Of a DNA stretch of 52,787 nucleotides, positions 37,391 through 46,306 are shown one piece after another. This stretch comes from Rhodocyclaceae bacterium (GTDB taxonomy: Bacteria > Pseudomonadota > Gammaproteobacteria > Burkholderiales > Usitatibacteraceae): contig JADCIX010000060.1 of the NCBI GenBank assembly GCA_020247545.1, forward strand, positions 1-52,787, given 5' to 3'. The notes beneath the pieces are model-generated. The model was not told the DNA's origin, ran no database searches, and was given only the letters and a program-made list of their open reading frames with translations. A program made the position numbers and the translations under genes. Each line of letters starts with the position of its first letter. Positions within the stretch are counted from its first letter, which is position 1.

Positions 37391-38701
37391 ATGAAATTCA
37401 GTATGGGTCGTTTTAGTTCTACGGCAGCAGTCCGCTTGTTGCTTTCGAGCATCGCGATGGTTGCGATGTCTCTCCTTGCGACAGGCTGCGGCAAAAATGC
37501 GGCAAAAAGTGAAGATGCCTCGGTTCGCATGATCAACCTAGCACCTGAGTCTGGCAGCCTGAATGTCTTGCTGAACACCGAGTCCAGTAACTGGCAATCC
37601 AATGTAGCCTATAAGGCGAGCACAGAATTTAAGTCAATTGGTAACGGCTCGCAACGCGTCCGCATCAGCAATGCAGGTGGCGTGATTGTCGACACCACCA
37701 TTGGCTTCAGCGGACAGCGTAAACAATTGTTGGTGGTCTACGGCGGCCAATCAAGCGTCGGTGTAAGCGTTCTGCAAAACGACATCGCCGCATCAAGTCA
37801 AGGCAATTCGAAGTTGCGCGTCGTTTCCTACGCTGTTGGCCTCGCTGCCTTTGATGTCTACATGACAACGGCGACCGAAGACTACCGCACGGTCGAGCCC
37901 AAACTGCGCAACGTGACCGGTGGTATCTATGAAACACCGGTCGGCACGTACACGGTACGTTTGACCTCGACTGGCACCAAAGACCTGTTGTTTGAGATGC
38001 CAGCACGCGCCTTTGAAGACCGCAAGTACTACAACTTAGGGCTGTTTAACGAGGGCTCGGGCGCTTTGCCGAATGCGTTTTTTGTCACCCAAGACGATGA
38101 TACGGCACCAACCGTGCTGACCAGCACCGTCAGCCGAGTACGCGCCATCAACGCCCAAGCGACCAATGCAACAGTTAACGTACGTGTCGGTACAACACTT
38201 GCCTTCACAAATATCCCGTTTGGCGGTATCAGCAGTTACACCCGTACCACAGCTGGCGATGGCAGCGTGGCCTTCACTGACACAACCGCAGGTGCCACTC
38301 TTTCCGCCTTCAGCGGTACCTTTGCCGGTGGCCGCGACTATTCAGTGTTCTTGGCACCGGGTTTAGCCGGTGGCCCGGTTACCGCGTTCCGCACACTGGA
38401 TACTACCTTCCCGCCAAGTTCAGGCAAGGTACGTGTCCGGTTGGTGAATGCCTCCAGCGCAGCAGACTTGGCGCTGGCCCTGTCTTTCACGCCGACCACC
38501 CCGGCCGTGGCGACCCGCTCTGCCTCCAACTACATCGAAGTGGCGTCAGGCGCAGGCACCCCTGTGACCATCACGCAGGGTACGGCAGCCACACCGGTGC
38601 TTAGCCTGACCGGCACCGACCTTACAGCCGGCGCGACCTACACCTTTGTGGTCGGCGGTGTACCGGGTGCCTTGATCCTGACCGTGCGTCAAGACAACTA
38701 A
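37391..38701 (+). CDS. DUF4397-like lipoprotein inside the T2SS cluster
   Basis: The 436-residue protein has a lipoprotein signal peptide with lipobox LLATGC (Cys33). Two DUF4397-like beta domains follow, at ~45-235 and ~240-430, opening VRMINLAPESGSLNVLL and VRAINAQATNATVNVRV, with SVFLAPG and VRVRLVNASS later. DUF4397 domains are secreted or surface beta-sandwiches of unknown function. GGAG lies 8 bases before the ATG. Downstream is a terminator hairpin, so it can be expressed separately from gspD. Residues 34-35 are Gly-Lys, not Asp, so sorting to the outer membrane is expected. It could be a T2SS substrate or accessory, or an unrelated insertion. The location supports but does not prove a link. 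Confidence 0.82.
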   Translation: MKFSMGRFSSTAAVRLLLSSIAMVAMSLLATGCGKNAAKSEDASVRMINLAPESGSLNVLLNTESSNWQSNVAYKASTEFKSIGNGSQRVRISNAGGVIVDTTIGFSGQRKQLLVVYGGQSSVGVSVLQNDIAASSQGNSKLRVVSYAVGLAAFDVYMTTATEDYRTVEPKLRNVTGGIYETPVGTYTVRLTSTGTKDLLFEMPARAFEDRKYYNLGLFNEGSGALPNAFFVTQDDDTAPTVLTSTVSRVRAINAQATNATVNVRVGTTLAFTNIPFGGISSYTRTTAGDGSVAFTDTTAGATLSAFSGTFAGGRDYSVFLAPGLAGGPVTAFRTLDTTFPPSSGKVRVRLVNASSAADLALALSFTPTTPAVATRSASNYIEVASGAGTPVTITQGTAATPVLSLTGTDLTAGATYTFVVGGVPGALILTVRQDN

Positions 38702-38723
38702 CGTCAACTACCGCAGAAAACAC

Positions 38724-38743
38724 AGGGGGGCATTAGCCCCCTT
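38724..38743 (+). terminator. Hairpin terminator after the lipoprotein gene
   Basis: An 8-base stem (AGGGGGGC with GCCCCCTT, one G-T pair) and an ATTA loop lies about 22 bases after the stop. The following CATTTATTG is only moderately T-rich, so partial read-through into gspD is possible. Confidence 0.7.
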
Positions 38744-38949
38744 CATTTATTGCTGTTCAAAGCCCGCGCTGCCGCATCAAATCGCAGCCGAAAATTGTTG
38801 GTCGTTTGCGAGCTTGCGCGTGTCATTTGTCATAAAGCCGTAGTGTGCATATCGTACAATATCAGGCGCAGCCAGGTTACATTCACCTCCGGAATTCGCC
38901 GCCGAATTCACCACCTGAGTTCGCCCCCCATCCTGAGTCGAGATTGCTC

Positions 38950-41010
38950 GTGAAACTATCGCTAAACCGTCGGACCACCCTGCAGCAACGTTACGCGCCA
39001 AAGTTGATGCTGGTAATTGCTACCGCTGCCGCCTTGAGCCTGTCGTCAACGTCAGGCATCGCCCCGGCGGTTGCGCAGGACAACATCACGATGAGCTTTG
39101 TCAATGCCGACATCCGTTCGGTGATTGAAACCATCGGCAAAGCAACCGGCAAGAACTTCATCATCGATCCACGTGTCACCGGCAATATGAACATCGTTTC
39201 GCAGACGCCAGTCACCAAAGATCTCGCCTACGAAATCCTGCTATCGACCCTGCGCGTGCATGGCTTTGCGGCCATCGAAGAGCGTGGTGCGATCAAGGTC
39301 GTGCCGGAAGCGGACGCCAAGACCAGTGGTTCGCTAATGGCACCAGGTGTGGCAACAAAGGGCGACCGTATCGTCACGCAGGTGTTTGCACTACAAAACG
39401 AATCTGCGGCGCAACTGGCCACCGTGTTGCGCCCCTTGGTGGCGCAAAACAATTTTATCGGCGCCTATCCGGGTAATAACACTTTGGTAATTACAGATTA
39501 CGCGAGCAACGTCGAACGTATCCGCAAGATCATCAGCGCCATTGATGTTCCCGTAAGTTCCGACTTGCAAACAGTCAAATTACAATACGCCAGCGCGGTC
39601 GATATCGCCAACACCATGGTACGCCTGCTACCGGAAGCGTCGGCAAACCCATCCAACCCCGGTGCGCCCGCGAAGCTCTCAGTCGGCGTGGAGCCACGTA
39701 CCAATTCGCTGATCATTCGTGCCGATTCGCCGGCGCTTATCACTCGTCTTCGAGCGCTAGTAGCGCAGATCGATACGCCCACCGCCGCGAACGGCAACAT
39801 CAACGTGGTTTATCTCAAAAATGCTGAAGCGACCAAAATCGCCGAGACACTACGCGGTCTGATGGGCGGCGCATCCGCCAGCACCAGCGCGACGCCTGCG
39901 GCCAACAATACTGGCGCAGCCCAACCTAACCTGGTGTCTTCGAGCCCCGCCCCGGCGAGCAACATTCAAGCCTACGCCGCCACCAATTCACTCATCATCA
40001 CGGCACCGGACCATGTCTACAACGCGCTACGCAGTGTCATCGACAAGTTGGACCAGCGGCGCGCACAAGTTTATGTCGAAGCGTTGATCGTTGAGGTGAC
40101 CTCATCTGTTGCCGCCGAGTTTGGTATTCAATGGCAGGACTTAACCGGTGTCACCCGTGGTGGAGCGCAGGTGATCGGCGGCACCAACTTCGGTGGCCCC
40201 GGCACCAACATCATCACCGGCGCGCAAAATATCGGCACCATCGGCCAGGGCCTCAATATCGGCGTGGTGCGTGGGCAAGTGACGCTGCCCGGGATCGGCA
40301 CCGTGCTCAACCTTGGCGCACTGGCGCGCGCCCTTGAGAACGACCAGCGCGCTAATGTGCTGTCTACACCGAACATCCTCACGCTTGATAATGAAGAAGC
40401 CAAGATTGTGGTGGGCCAAAACGTGCCGTTTGTGACTGGTAGCTACACACAATCGACCAGCATTGCCACCAACCCGTTCCAAACCATCGAGCGTAAAGAC
40501 ATTGGTTTGACGCTACGGGTGACGCCGCAGGTTGCTGAAGGTGGTGCGGTAAAACTGAAAGTGTTCCAAGAAGTGTCAAGCGTGGTGCCGACCTCATCGA
40601 CCGTCCGTTCGGCTGATCTGATTACCAATAAACGCTCCATCGAAAACACCGTGCTGGTGGATGACGGACAGACCGTGGTGATCGGCGGCCTGATCTCGGA
40701 TGATGCCAAAAATGGCGACAGCCGCGTACCACTGCTTGGGGATATTCCTGTCATCGGCAACCTGTTCAAGTACCAGACTCGCAGCCGAGAGAAAACCAAC
40801 TTGATGGTGTTCTTGCGACCACTAGTCATTCGCGACAGCAAGATTGCGGCACAGCTGACCGGGTCGCGCTACGATTACATTCGCGGCGAACAAGCCGTCC
40901 ATTTGAAGGAAGCCGATTCTTTGTTGCCACCCGCCGGTGGCCCGCAGCTGTCGGTACTACCCCTGACAGCAACACCGCCTATGGAATCAAAGGCCGCTGA
41001 GAAAAAATAA
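38950..41010 (+). CDS. gspD: Type II secretion outer-membrane secretin GspD
   Basis: I start it at the GTG at 38950 (686 residues). This gives a basic n-region and a signal peptide ending APAVA before Gln. An ATG 105 bases upstream would add an unlikely leader. The N0 domain follows (MSFVNADIRSVIETIGKATG), then N1-N3 repeats (~115-350) with a Ser/Ala/Asn-rich break in N3 (SASTSATPAANNTG). The secretin domain ends in the signature VPLLGDIPVIGNLFKY and LMVFLRPLVIR. It forms the outer-membrane channel. gspE starts one base after its stop, so the genes are coupled. Confidence 0.96.
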   Translation: MKLSLNRRTTLQQRYAPKLMLVIATAAALSLSSTSGIAPAVAQDNITMSFVNADIRSVIETIGKATGKNFIIDPRVTGNMNIVSQTPVTKDLAYEILLSTLRVHGFAAIEERGAIKVVPEADAKTSGSLMAPGVATKGDRIVTQVFALQNESAAQLATVLRPLVAQNNFIGAYPGNNTLVITDYASNVERIRKIISAIDVPVSSDLQTVKLQYASAVDIANTMVRLLPEASANPSNPGAPAKLSVGVEPRTNSLIIRADSPALITRLRALVAQIDTPTAANGNINVVYLKNAEATKIAETLRGLMGGASASTSATPAANNTGAAQPNLVSSSPAPASNIQAYAATNSLIITAPDHVYNALRSVIDKLDQRRAQVYVEALIVEVTSSVAAEFGIQWQDLTGVTRGGAQVIGGTNFGGPGTNIITGAQNIGTIGQGLNIGVVRGQVTLPGIGTVLNLGALARALENDQRANVLSTPNILTLDNEEAKIVVGQNVPFVTGSYTQSTSIATNPFQTIERKDIGLTLRVTPQVAEGGAVKLKVFQEVSSVVPTSSTVRSADLITNKRSIENTVLVDDGQTVVIGGLISDDAKNGDSRVPLLGDIPVIGNLFKYQTRSREKTNLMVFLRPLVIRDSKIAAQLTGSRYDYIRGEQAVHLKEADSLLPPAGGPQLSVLPLTATPPMESKAAEKK

Positions 41011-41011
41011 C

Positions 41012-42472
41012 GTGGGTGCACACGAGGCAAAACAACGCGAAGTCGTCGAGGTCGCAGACCGGGCCGCAGTACGCCTGTTGCCGTACCACTTTGCCAAAGC
41101 ACGCGGTGTGATTACTGCACGCATATTGGCCAAACCCGATGGCAACGACGAGATCGAGGTTTGGTTGGCTCCAAACCCAGAATCCTCAACATTGGCTGAG
41201 GTGCGACGTTTGACAGGCAAAACCGTCAAACACGTTCTGCTTTCGACTGAAGAATTCCAAACGCGGCTCGCCAGAGCGTACGCTTTTGGTGAAGCGACAT
41301 CTGACGACCAAGTTGCTGACGCCGTTGCCAACATTACCTCCAATATTGAGTCCGAGGCAGATCTGGCGGCACTGACCGAGTCGCTCCCCGAAATCACCGA
41401 TCTGCTTGAAACTGAGAACGATGCGCCAATCGTCAAGCTTATCAATGCACTGTTGACGCAGGCTGTACGAGAGAATGCATCTGATATTCACCTTGAAATT
41501 TTTGAACGCCGGTCATTGGTGAGGTTTCGTGTGGACGGCGCACTGCGCGACATCGTTGAACCGCGCCGAGCGTTGCACGCAGCGCTGGTGTCGCGCGTCA
41601 AAGTGATGGCAGAACTCGACATTGCCGAGAAACGACTGCCCCAAGACGGTCGGATCACTCTGAAAATTGCGGGTCGCCCAGTCGATGTGAGAGTTTCCAC
41701 CCTACCCACCGGCCACGGTGAACGGGTGGTGCTTCGCCTGCTTGATAAACAGGCGGGGCGTTTGTCGCTCGACAGCCTCGGCATGTCTGCCAATACACTC
41801 GCGCAACTGGACAAACTGATCGAGCAACCGCACGGCATAATTCTGGTGACGGGCCCCACCGGCTCCGGGAAAACCACCACGCTGTACGCCGCCCTTTCGC
41901 GGTTAGATGCCTCGACGCGCAACATGATGACCGTTGAGGATCCGATCGAATACGATCTGGATGGCATCGGCCAGACGCAAGTCAACTCACGCATTGGCAT
42001 GTCGTTCGCCCGCGCACTGCGCGCCATCCTGCGTCAAGACCCTGACGTCATCATGATCGGCGAGATTCGTGATTTGGAAACCGCCGAAATTGCAGTGCAG
42101 GCTTCCCTGACAGGGCATCTCGTGTTGGCGACCCTACACACCAACTCTGCCGCAGGTGCGGTGACGCGCCTCGTCGATATGGGTATTGAACCGTACTTGC
42201 TGGCATCGACCTTGAGCGGCGTCTTGGCGCAACGCCTAGTGCGAAAGGTGGACCGGCAAGATAAATCCAAGTTCCGCGGTCGTACCGGCATCTATGAATT
42301 GTTGACCGTGAATGAAACTATTCGCAGTTTGATACACGATGGTGAATCCGAAGCCGAGATCGCCGTTACTGCAAGCCAGGCGGGAATGAAAACGCTGCGT
42401 GAAGACGGCATGCGTTGGGTGGAGAGCGGCGTCACCTCAATCGAAGAAGTGATTCGCGTCACGCGTGACTGA
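41012..42472 (+). CDS. gspE: Type II secretion ATPase GspE, lacking the tetracysteine segment
   Basis: This 486-residue cytoplasmic ATPase powers pseudopilus assembly. It has an N1E/N2E-like N-terminal part (~15-140), Walker A GPTGSGKTTT near 281-290, an Asp box (EDPIEYDLDGIGQTQVN), Walker B IMIGEIRDLETAEIA near 346-360 and a His box GHLVLATLHTNSA. In most GspE proteins a zinc-binding CxxC...CxxC subdomain lies between QRLVR and GYRGRTGIHELL. Here QRLVRKVDRQDKSKFRGRTGIYELL runs directly across with about nine residues, and the whole protein contains no Cys. The rest is intact, so it is probably active. It starts with GTG one base after gspD. Confidence 0.95.
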   Translation: MGAHEAKQREVVEVADRAAVRLLPYHFAKARGVITARILAKPDGNDEIEVWLAPNPESSTLAEVRRLTGKTVKHVLLSTEEFQTRLARAYAFGEATSDDQVADAVANITSNIESEADLAALTESLPEITDLLETENDAPIVKLINALLTQAVRENASDIHLEIFERRSLVRFRVDGALRDIVEPRRALHAALVSRVKVMAELDIAEKRLPQDGRITLKIAGRPVDVRVSTLPTGHGERVVLRLLDKQAGRLSLDSLGMSANTLAQLDKLIEQPHGIILVTGPTGSGKTTTLYAALSRLDASTRNMMTVEDPIEYDLDGIGQTQVNSRIGMSFARALRAILRQDPDVIMIGEIRDLETAEIAVQASLTGHLVLATLHTNSAAGAVTRLVDMGIEPYLLASTLSGVLAQRLVRKVDRQDKSKFRGRTGIYELLTVNETIRSLIHDGESEAEIAVTASQAGMKTLREDGMRWVESGVTSIEEVIRVTRD

Positions 42473-42510
42473 AGTGGCGAATGTGACCAAGCAACGTACT
42501 TGGAGCGAGC

Positions 42511-43755
42511 ATGCCCGGATTTAAGTTTCTTGCTTACGATATTGACGGACGTGAACAACGTGGCGTCATTGAATCGGACAGCCCGCGTCTTGCACGTTCC
42601 ACGCTCCGAGAGCAGGGATTGTTTCCGCTGGAAGTGGCACTCATTGAAGCGGCGAATGATGCTTCAAACAGCTCTGGCCTCACCCGCTTTGGCCGGAGGA
42701 CAGATTCGCTATCAACCGAGCAGCTCGCGGGTATCACCCGTCAACTCGCCACCTTGGTCGGCGCTGGACTCACCATCGAAGGTGCCTTAGGCGCACTCGT
42801 CGAACAAGCGGAAACTGAACGGGAACGCCAAGTGGTGGTGCAGCTACGCGCCAGCATTCGCGAGGGGCAATCGCTCGGACAAGCGATGGGGCTGTTCCCA
42901 CAGTCGTTCTCCGAACTGTATCGCACGCTGGTGGGTGCCGGTGAGACGTCTGGCAAATTGCCAGATGTGTTGCTCAAACTCGCCGACTATGTTGAGGGCC
43001 AACAGGCGATGAAACAGAAACTCATCACAGCGATGGTCTACCCTGCCATCGTTGTGGTGATATGTGCGCTAGTCGTCGTCGGGCTGATGTTGTACGTGGT
43101 TCCACAGGTTGTTGGTGTATTTGACGCCACCAAACAAACCCTGCCATTGATGACGCGCGCTTTGCTCGGTCTCTCGACCCTATTGAAACTCACTTGGTGG
43201 CTTTGGCTAATTGCCGCCATCGGCGTCACGATCACCTTCCGGCTGGCCATGAAGAAAATGGCACAACGTCGCCGTTTCCACGCGCTGCTACTGCGTCTGC
43301 CAATCGTTGGTCGTTTGATCCGCGTGCGTGAAGCTTCACAACTCGCGGCCACCTTATCAATCTTGGTCGGTAGCGGTGTGCCGGTACTGGCCGCCATGAA
43401 CGCCGGCGTCGGTGTGGTGAGTAATCTGCCGATGCGCGAAGCACTGGAACGCGCGGCCAATCAGGTGCGCGAGGGGGTATCACTTTCACGTGCGTTGCAA
43501 TCACAAAACACCAAACCCGCCCTCTTCCCACCGGTGATGTTGCATTTGGTGGCCTCAGGAGAGGCCAGTGGACGCCTTCCCGAAACTCTCTCCAGTGCGG
43601 CACGGCAACAACAACTCGAACTCGAAACCCGCACCACTCGATTGGCAGCATTGATCGAACCCGCCATGATCGTGGTGATGGGTGTGATCGTCCTGTGTAT
43701 CGTTTTGGCTGTGCTGCTACCAATTTTTGAACTTAACCAACTCGTCTCTCGTTAG
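42511..43755 (+). CDS. gspF: Type II secretion inner-membrane platform protein GspF
   Basis: The 414 residues are the normal length. Two repeated GspF/PilC-type cytoplasmic helical domains are visible. The first is at ~70-170 (QLATLVGAGLTIEGALGALVEQ ... YRTLVGAGETSGKLPDVLLKLADYVE). The second is at ~270-380 (ATLSILVGSGVPVLAAMNAG ... HLVASGEASGRLPETLS). Three membrane helices lie near 172-195, 222-240 and 382-405. It anchors GspE and the pseudopilus base. The start follows gspE by 38 bases with GGAGCG upstream. Confidence 0.96.
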   Translation: MPGFKFLAYDIDGREQRGVIESDSPRLARSTLREQGLFPLEVALIEAANDASNSSGLTRFGRRTDSLSTEQLAGITRQLATLVGAGLTIEGALGALVEQAETERERQVVVQLRASIREGQSLGQAMGLFPQSFSELYRTLVGAGETSGKLPDVLLKLADYVEGQQAMKQKLITAMVYPAIVVVICALVVVGLMLYVVPQVVGVFDATKQTLPLMTRALLGLSTLLKLTWWLWLIAAIGVTITFRLAMKKMAQRRRFHALLLRLPIVGRLIRVREASQLAATLSILVGSGVPVLAAMNAGVGVVSNLPMREALERAANQVREGVSLSRALQSQNTKPALFPPVMLHLVASGEASGRLPETLSSAARQQQLELETRTTRLAALIEPAMIVVMGVIVLCIVLAVLLPIFELNQLVSR

Positions 43756-43760
43756 TAATT

Positions 43761-44198
43761 ATGAAACCAAGAAATACCCTGCGCGGCAGCGGATTCACGC
43801 TCATTGAAGTGATGATCGTCGTGGTCATCCTCGGCATCCTGGCCGCAGTGGTCATTCCAAAAATTCTTGATCGCCCGGATCAGGCCAAGGTCACTGCGGC
43901 TAAAGCAGATATCTCGATCATCATGCAGGCGTTAAAGCTCTATCGCCTCGACAATGGTTTTTATCCATCGACCGATCAGGGTCTGCAGGCGCTGACGCAA
44001 AAACCAACCTCCAATCCGCAACCGGCTAATTGGAAACAAGGCGGCTACATCGAGCGCTTGCCGACCGACCCGTGGAAGACGCCGTACCAATATTTGAATC
44101 CTGGAATCAAGGGGGAGATCGACGTCTTCAGTTACGGCGCAGACAAACAAGCCGGCGGCGAGGGTAACGACGCCGACATTGGGTCGTGGGCACTCTAG
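43761..44198 (+). CDS. gspG: Major pseudopilin GspG
   Basis: The 145-residue protein is the main pseudopilus subunit. A prepilin leader of 11 residues ends in Gly11 before FTLIEVMIVVVILGILAAVVIP, with the conserved Glu at +5. The C-terminal domain has the GspG calcium-loop pattern (DNGFYPSTDQGLQAL, LPTDPWKTPYQYLNPG, DVFSYGADKQAGGEGNDADIGSW). It starts 5 bases after gspF. The prepilin peptidase gene is not in this window. Confidence 0.97.
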   Translation: MKPRNTLRGSGFTLIEVMIVVVILGILAAVVIPKILDRPDQAKVTAAKADISIIMQALKLYRLDNGFYPSTDQGLQALTQKPTSNPQPANWKQGGYIERLPTDPWKTPYQYLNPGIKGEIDVFSYGADKQAGGEGNDADIGSWAL

Positions 44199-44355
44199 TC
44201 TCGCGACCAGCACTCCGATCAGCAGATGTCAAAACCCAAGCAATCACGGGCAGTTTCAGCCAAAATTGTCCGAATCTGCCCGCCAATAGGCGACTTTGAC
44301 TCAAGTCCGCACCGATTGATCCGGCAACTTACATTGAATGATAGAAAGAACCCCC

Positions 44356-44427
44356 GCTCCCGCGTAGGCGGGAGCCTAATTACGTGGCAAGCGCGCCGTG
44401 AAATTGGGTCCCCGCCTTCGCGGGGAC
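44356..44427. repeat. Pair of REP-like hairpins in the gspG-gspH gap
   Basis: Two perfect 8-base stems with 4-base loops lie 32 bases apart. One is GCTCCCGC-GTAG-GCGGGAGC (44356-44375), and the other is GTCCCCGC-CTTC-GCGGGGAC (44408-44427). Their shared form suggests dispersed extragenic repeats rather than a terminator, since no T-run follows. They could slow read-through or protect the upstream mRNA. Confidence 0.75.
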
Positions 44428-44513
44428 AGGTGAAATTTGCGATTGATTCACGATGTTTAGTTGCCGCATCAATACGATCCCGCGTTTAAGGATGGTGATG
44501 GTGCGCCAGTCCC

Positions 44514-44608
44514 CCTCTCCCTCGATCCATCTGCTTCGCTCCAAGTGTGCCCTTGTCCCGCGTGGGGAGAGGAAAGCAAAGCCCCTCCCTTTTGATGAAG
44601 GAGCGTTT
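44514..44608 (+). repeat. Third inverted-repeat element reaching the gspH ribosome-binding site
   Basis: CCTCTCCC (44514-44521) can pair with GGGAGAGG (44565-44572) across a 43-base loop. Right after it, CTCCCTT can pair with AAGGAG (44598-44603), which is the gspH ribosome-binding site. The CCCTCTCCC...GGGGAGAGG form is common in dispersed intergenic repeats of Proteobacteria. gspH thus seems to start in or just after such an element. Confidence 0.55.
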
Positions 44609-45208
44609 GTGGAGAGCATACGACATCCATCGCAACTTGCCGCCGCACCGAAAAAAACACCCGCAGGGATCGCAGGCTTCACGCTGGTCGAAATCATGGT
44701 CGTCGTAGTCATCGTCGGCATCGCGTTATCGATTGCCGTTTCGAATCTGTTTGTGGGCGACGAGCAACGCGTGCGCATCGAGGCCGAGCGCATGCTGGTA
44801 TTGGTCGAAAAGACGCGTGATCAGGCGGTGCTATCGGGTTATCCAATCGCCATGCGCTTAACTGGCGATGGCATTGAATTTCTTGAGCGTGACCCAAACA
44901 CTGTCGAGCCAACTTGGCGCACCGCCGCCGCTGAGAGCCTGCGGCAACGAGCCTGGCGGGATGGCATTCGTGTCGAACTTACGGTGCTGAAGACGATGCC
45001 AAACGCGGCACGCAGCGCTGAGAGTAATTCGGTCGCCCTTTCTGCGGCGACTTCCGCGACCAATCCAGTCAACAATCCCCAACGCGAACAGATCGTCACC
45101 TTTCTACCCACCGGTATCGGTGTGCCATTTTCGATGCGGATTTATTCCGACCAATCCCAGCGCGTGATCGATGGTGATGCCCTCGGTAACGTCGCGTTTC
45201 GGCAGTAG
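44609..45208 (+). CDS. gspH: Minor pseudopilin GspH
   Basis: I start it at the GTG at 44609 (199 residues), since AAGGAG lies 5 bases upstream. A longer in-frame reading from 44453 runs through repeat DNA and would place the leader too far in. The prepilin leader ends at Gly23 before FTLVEIMVVVVIVGIALSIAV, with Glu at +5. The C-terminal domain contains RIEAERMLVLVEKTRDQAVLSGYPI and a final FLPTG...F, as in the GspH/FimT family. It is 410 bases from gspG because of the repeat elements. Confidence 0.9.
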   Translation: MESIRHPSQLAAAPKKTPAGIAGFTLVEIMVVVVIVGIALSIAVSNLFVGDEQRVRIEAERMLVLVEKTRDQAVLSGYPIAMRLTGDGIEFLERDPNTVEPTWRTAAAESLRQRAWRDGIRVELTVLKTMPNAARSAESNSVALSAATSATNPVNNPQREQIVTFLPTGIGVPFSMRIYSDQSQRVIDGDALGNVAFRQ

Positions 45209-45218
45209 GTAGATCAAT

Positions 45219-45650
45219 ATGCACCATTCCGATAATCACTCGCCTGCACGAACTTCGGGCTTCACACTCATTGAAGTGCTGATTGCGCTCGCGATTTTGT
45301 CTATCGCACTTGCAGCAGCAATGCGCGCCACGGCGATGGCAACTACCAGCGCCCAGGAATTGAAGTTGCGAACGTACGCGACCTGGGTCGCACAAAACCG
45401 CGCGGCGGAGATGACGGCGCGCCGCGTTTTTCCGGCAGTGGGGGTCGAGAACGGGCAAGCCGAAATCGCCGGTATAGCGTTTGGCTGGACGGCCAGCACC
45501 AATGAAACACCGAATAGTGCATTTCGCAAAGTCGAGATTGCCGTCACAGGTGCGAGTTCTCCGGCGGGTGCCCCGGACGGACGGAAGTTCGCAACCCTCA
45601 CCGTCTATCTCGCGCGTCCCGTCATTCAACCTAAACAAGGTGCTTCGTGA
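45219..45650 (+). CDS. gspI: Minor pseudopilin GspI
   Basis: The 143-residue protein has a leader ending at Gly14 before FTLIEVLIALAILSIALAAAM, with Glu at +5. It continues with the GspI pattern TYATWVAQNRAAEM and FRKVEIAV. It is part of the GspH-I-J-K pseudopilus tip. It begins 10 bases after gspH and its stop overlaps the gspJ GTG by 4 bases. Confidence 0.93.
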   Translation: MHHSDNHSPARTSGFTLIEVLIALAILSIALAAAMRATAMATTSAQELKLRTYATWVAQNRAAEMTARRVFPAVGVENGQAEIAGIAFGWTASTNETPNSAFRKVEIAVTGASSPAGAPDGRKFATLTVYLARPVIQPKQGAS

Positions 45651-46306
45651 GGTGCTACGCGAGGTGTCAGGGTCGGTATCGAGAATCAGGCTTCACGCTC
45701 ATTGAGGTGACGGTCGCATTGCTGGTGTTCGCGGTATTGACGCTGATCGGCTACCGGACAGTATCGAGCATGTTTGACGCTCGCCAACACCTGGCCGTGC
45801 AGACGAGCAAATTACGAGACCAAGCATTGTTTCTTACCCGCATTGAGTCCGACTTGGGCAGCATCTTGCCGCGCACGGTGAAGAACGCGGATGGTGTGTC
45901 CGAACCGGCCTTGAAAGTACTTGCCGCAGCATCATCGGCGATTGACCCTGTCATTGTGTTTAGCCGCTCGGGGTTCGCCGGCGCTACGGGCATCAACGCG
46001 GCGCCCCAGCGCATTGGCTACCGACTGAACGAGGGCAAACTCGAACTATTGATTTGGGAAGGCGTTGACGTGGCACCGCGCGCACAGCCCGCTGCCTATA
46101 CGGCACTGAATAACGTGCGTGAATTTCGCTGGCGAGTACTGGATGCCGGCGGAAGCTGGCGGACGGACTGGCCCACTCGCGACGACGGCAGCACAGCAAG
46201 TTTTGCCTCCACCGCACTACCCGCCGCACTCGAACTCACGCTGACACAAGGCGATACGCCCCCCATCGTCCGATTGTTTGCCCTTCGCGAGGTATCGGGT
46301 GGCTAG
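45647..46306 (+). CDS. gspJ: Minor pseudopilin GspJ
   Basis: The 219-residue protein starts with GTG overlapping gspI (GTGA). The leader ends at Gly15 before FTLIEVTVALLVFAVLTLIGY, with Glu at +5. The GspJ features RDQALFLTRIESDLGSILPR, GYRLNEGKLELLIWEGVD and REFRWRVLDAGGSW follow. It is part of the pseudopilus tip complex with GspI and GspK. Confidence 0.94.
   Translation: MRCYARCQGRYRESGFTLIEVTVALLVFAVLTLIGYRTVSSMFDARQHLAVQTSKLRDQALFLTRIESDLGSILPRTVKNADGVSEPALKVLAAASSAIDPVIVFSRSGFAGATGINAAPQRIGYRLNEGKLELLIWEGVDVAPRAQPAAYTALNNVREFRWRVLDAGGSWRTDWPTRDDGSTASFASTALPAALELTLTQGDTPPIVRLFALREVSGG

Noticed and set aside
38827-38860. gspD promoter from TTGTCA and TACAAT
   Set aside because: The spacing is 22 bases, too long for a standard sigma-70 promoter. 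I could not find a better -35.
41488-42027. 179-codon leftward frame inside gspE
   Set aside because: It is an antisense shadow of conserved ATPase sequence, Ser/Arg-rich with no family signal.
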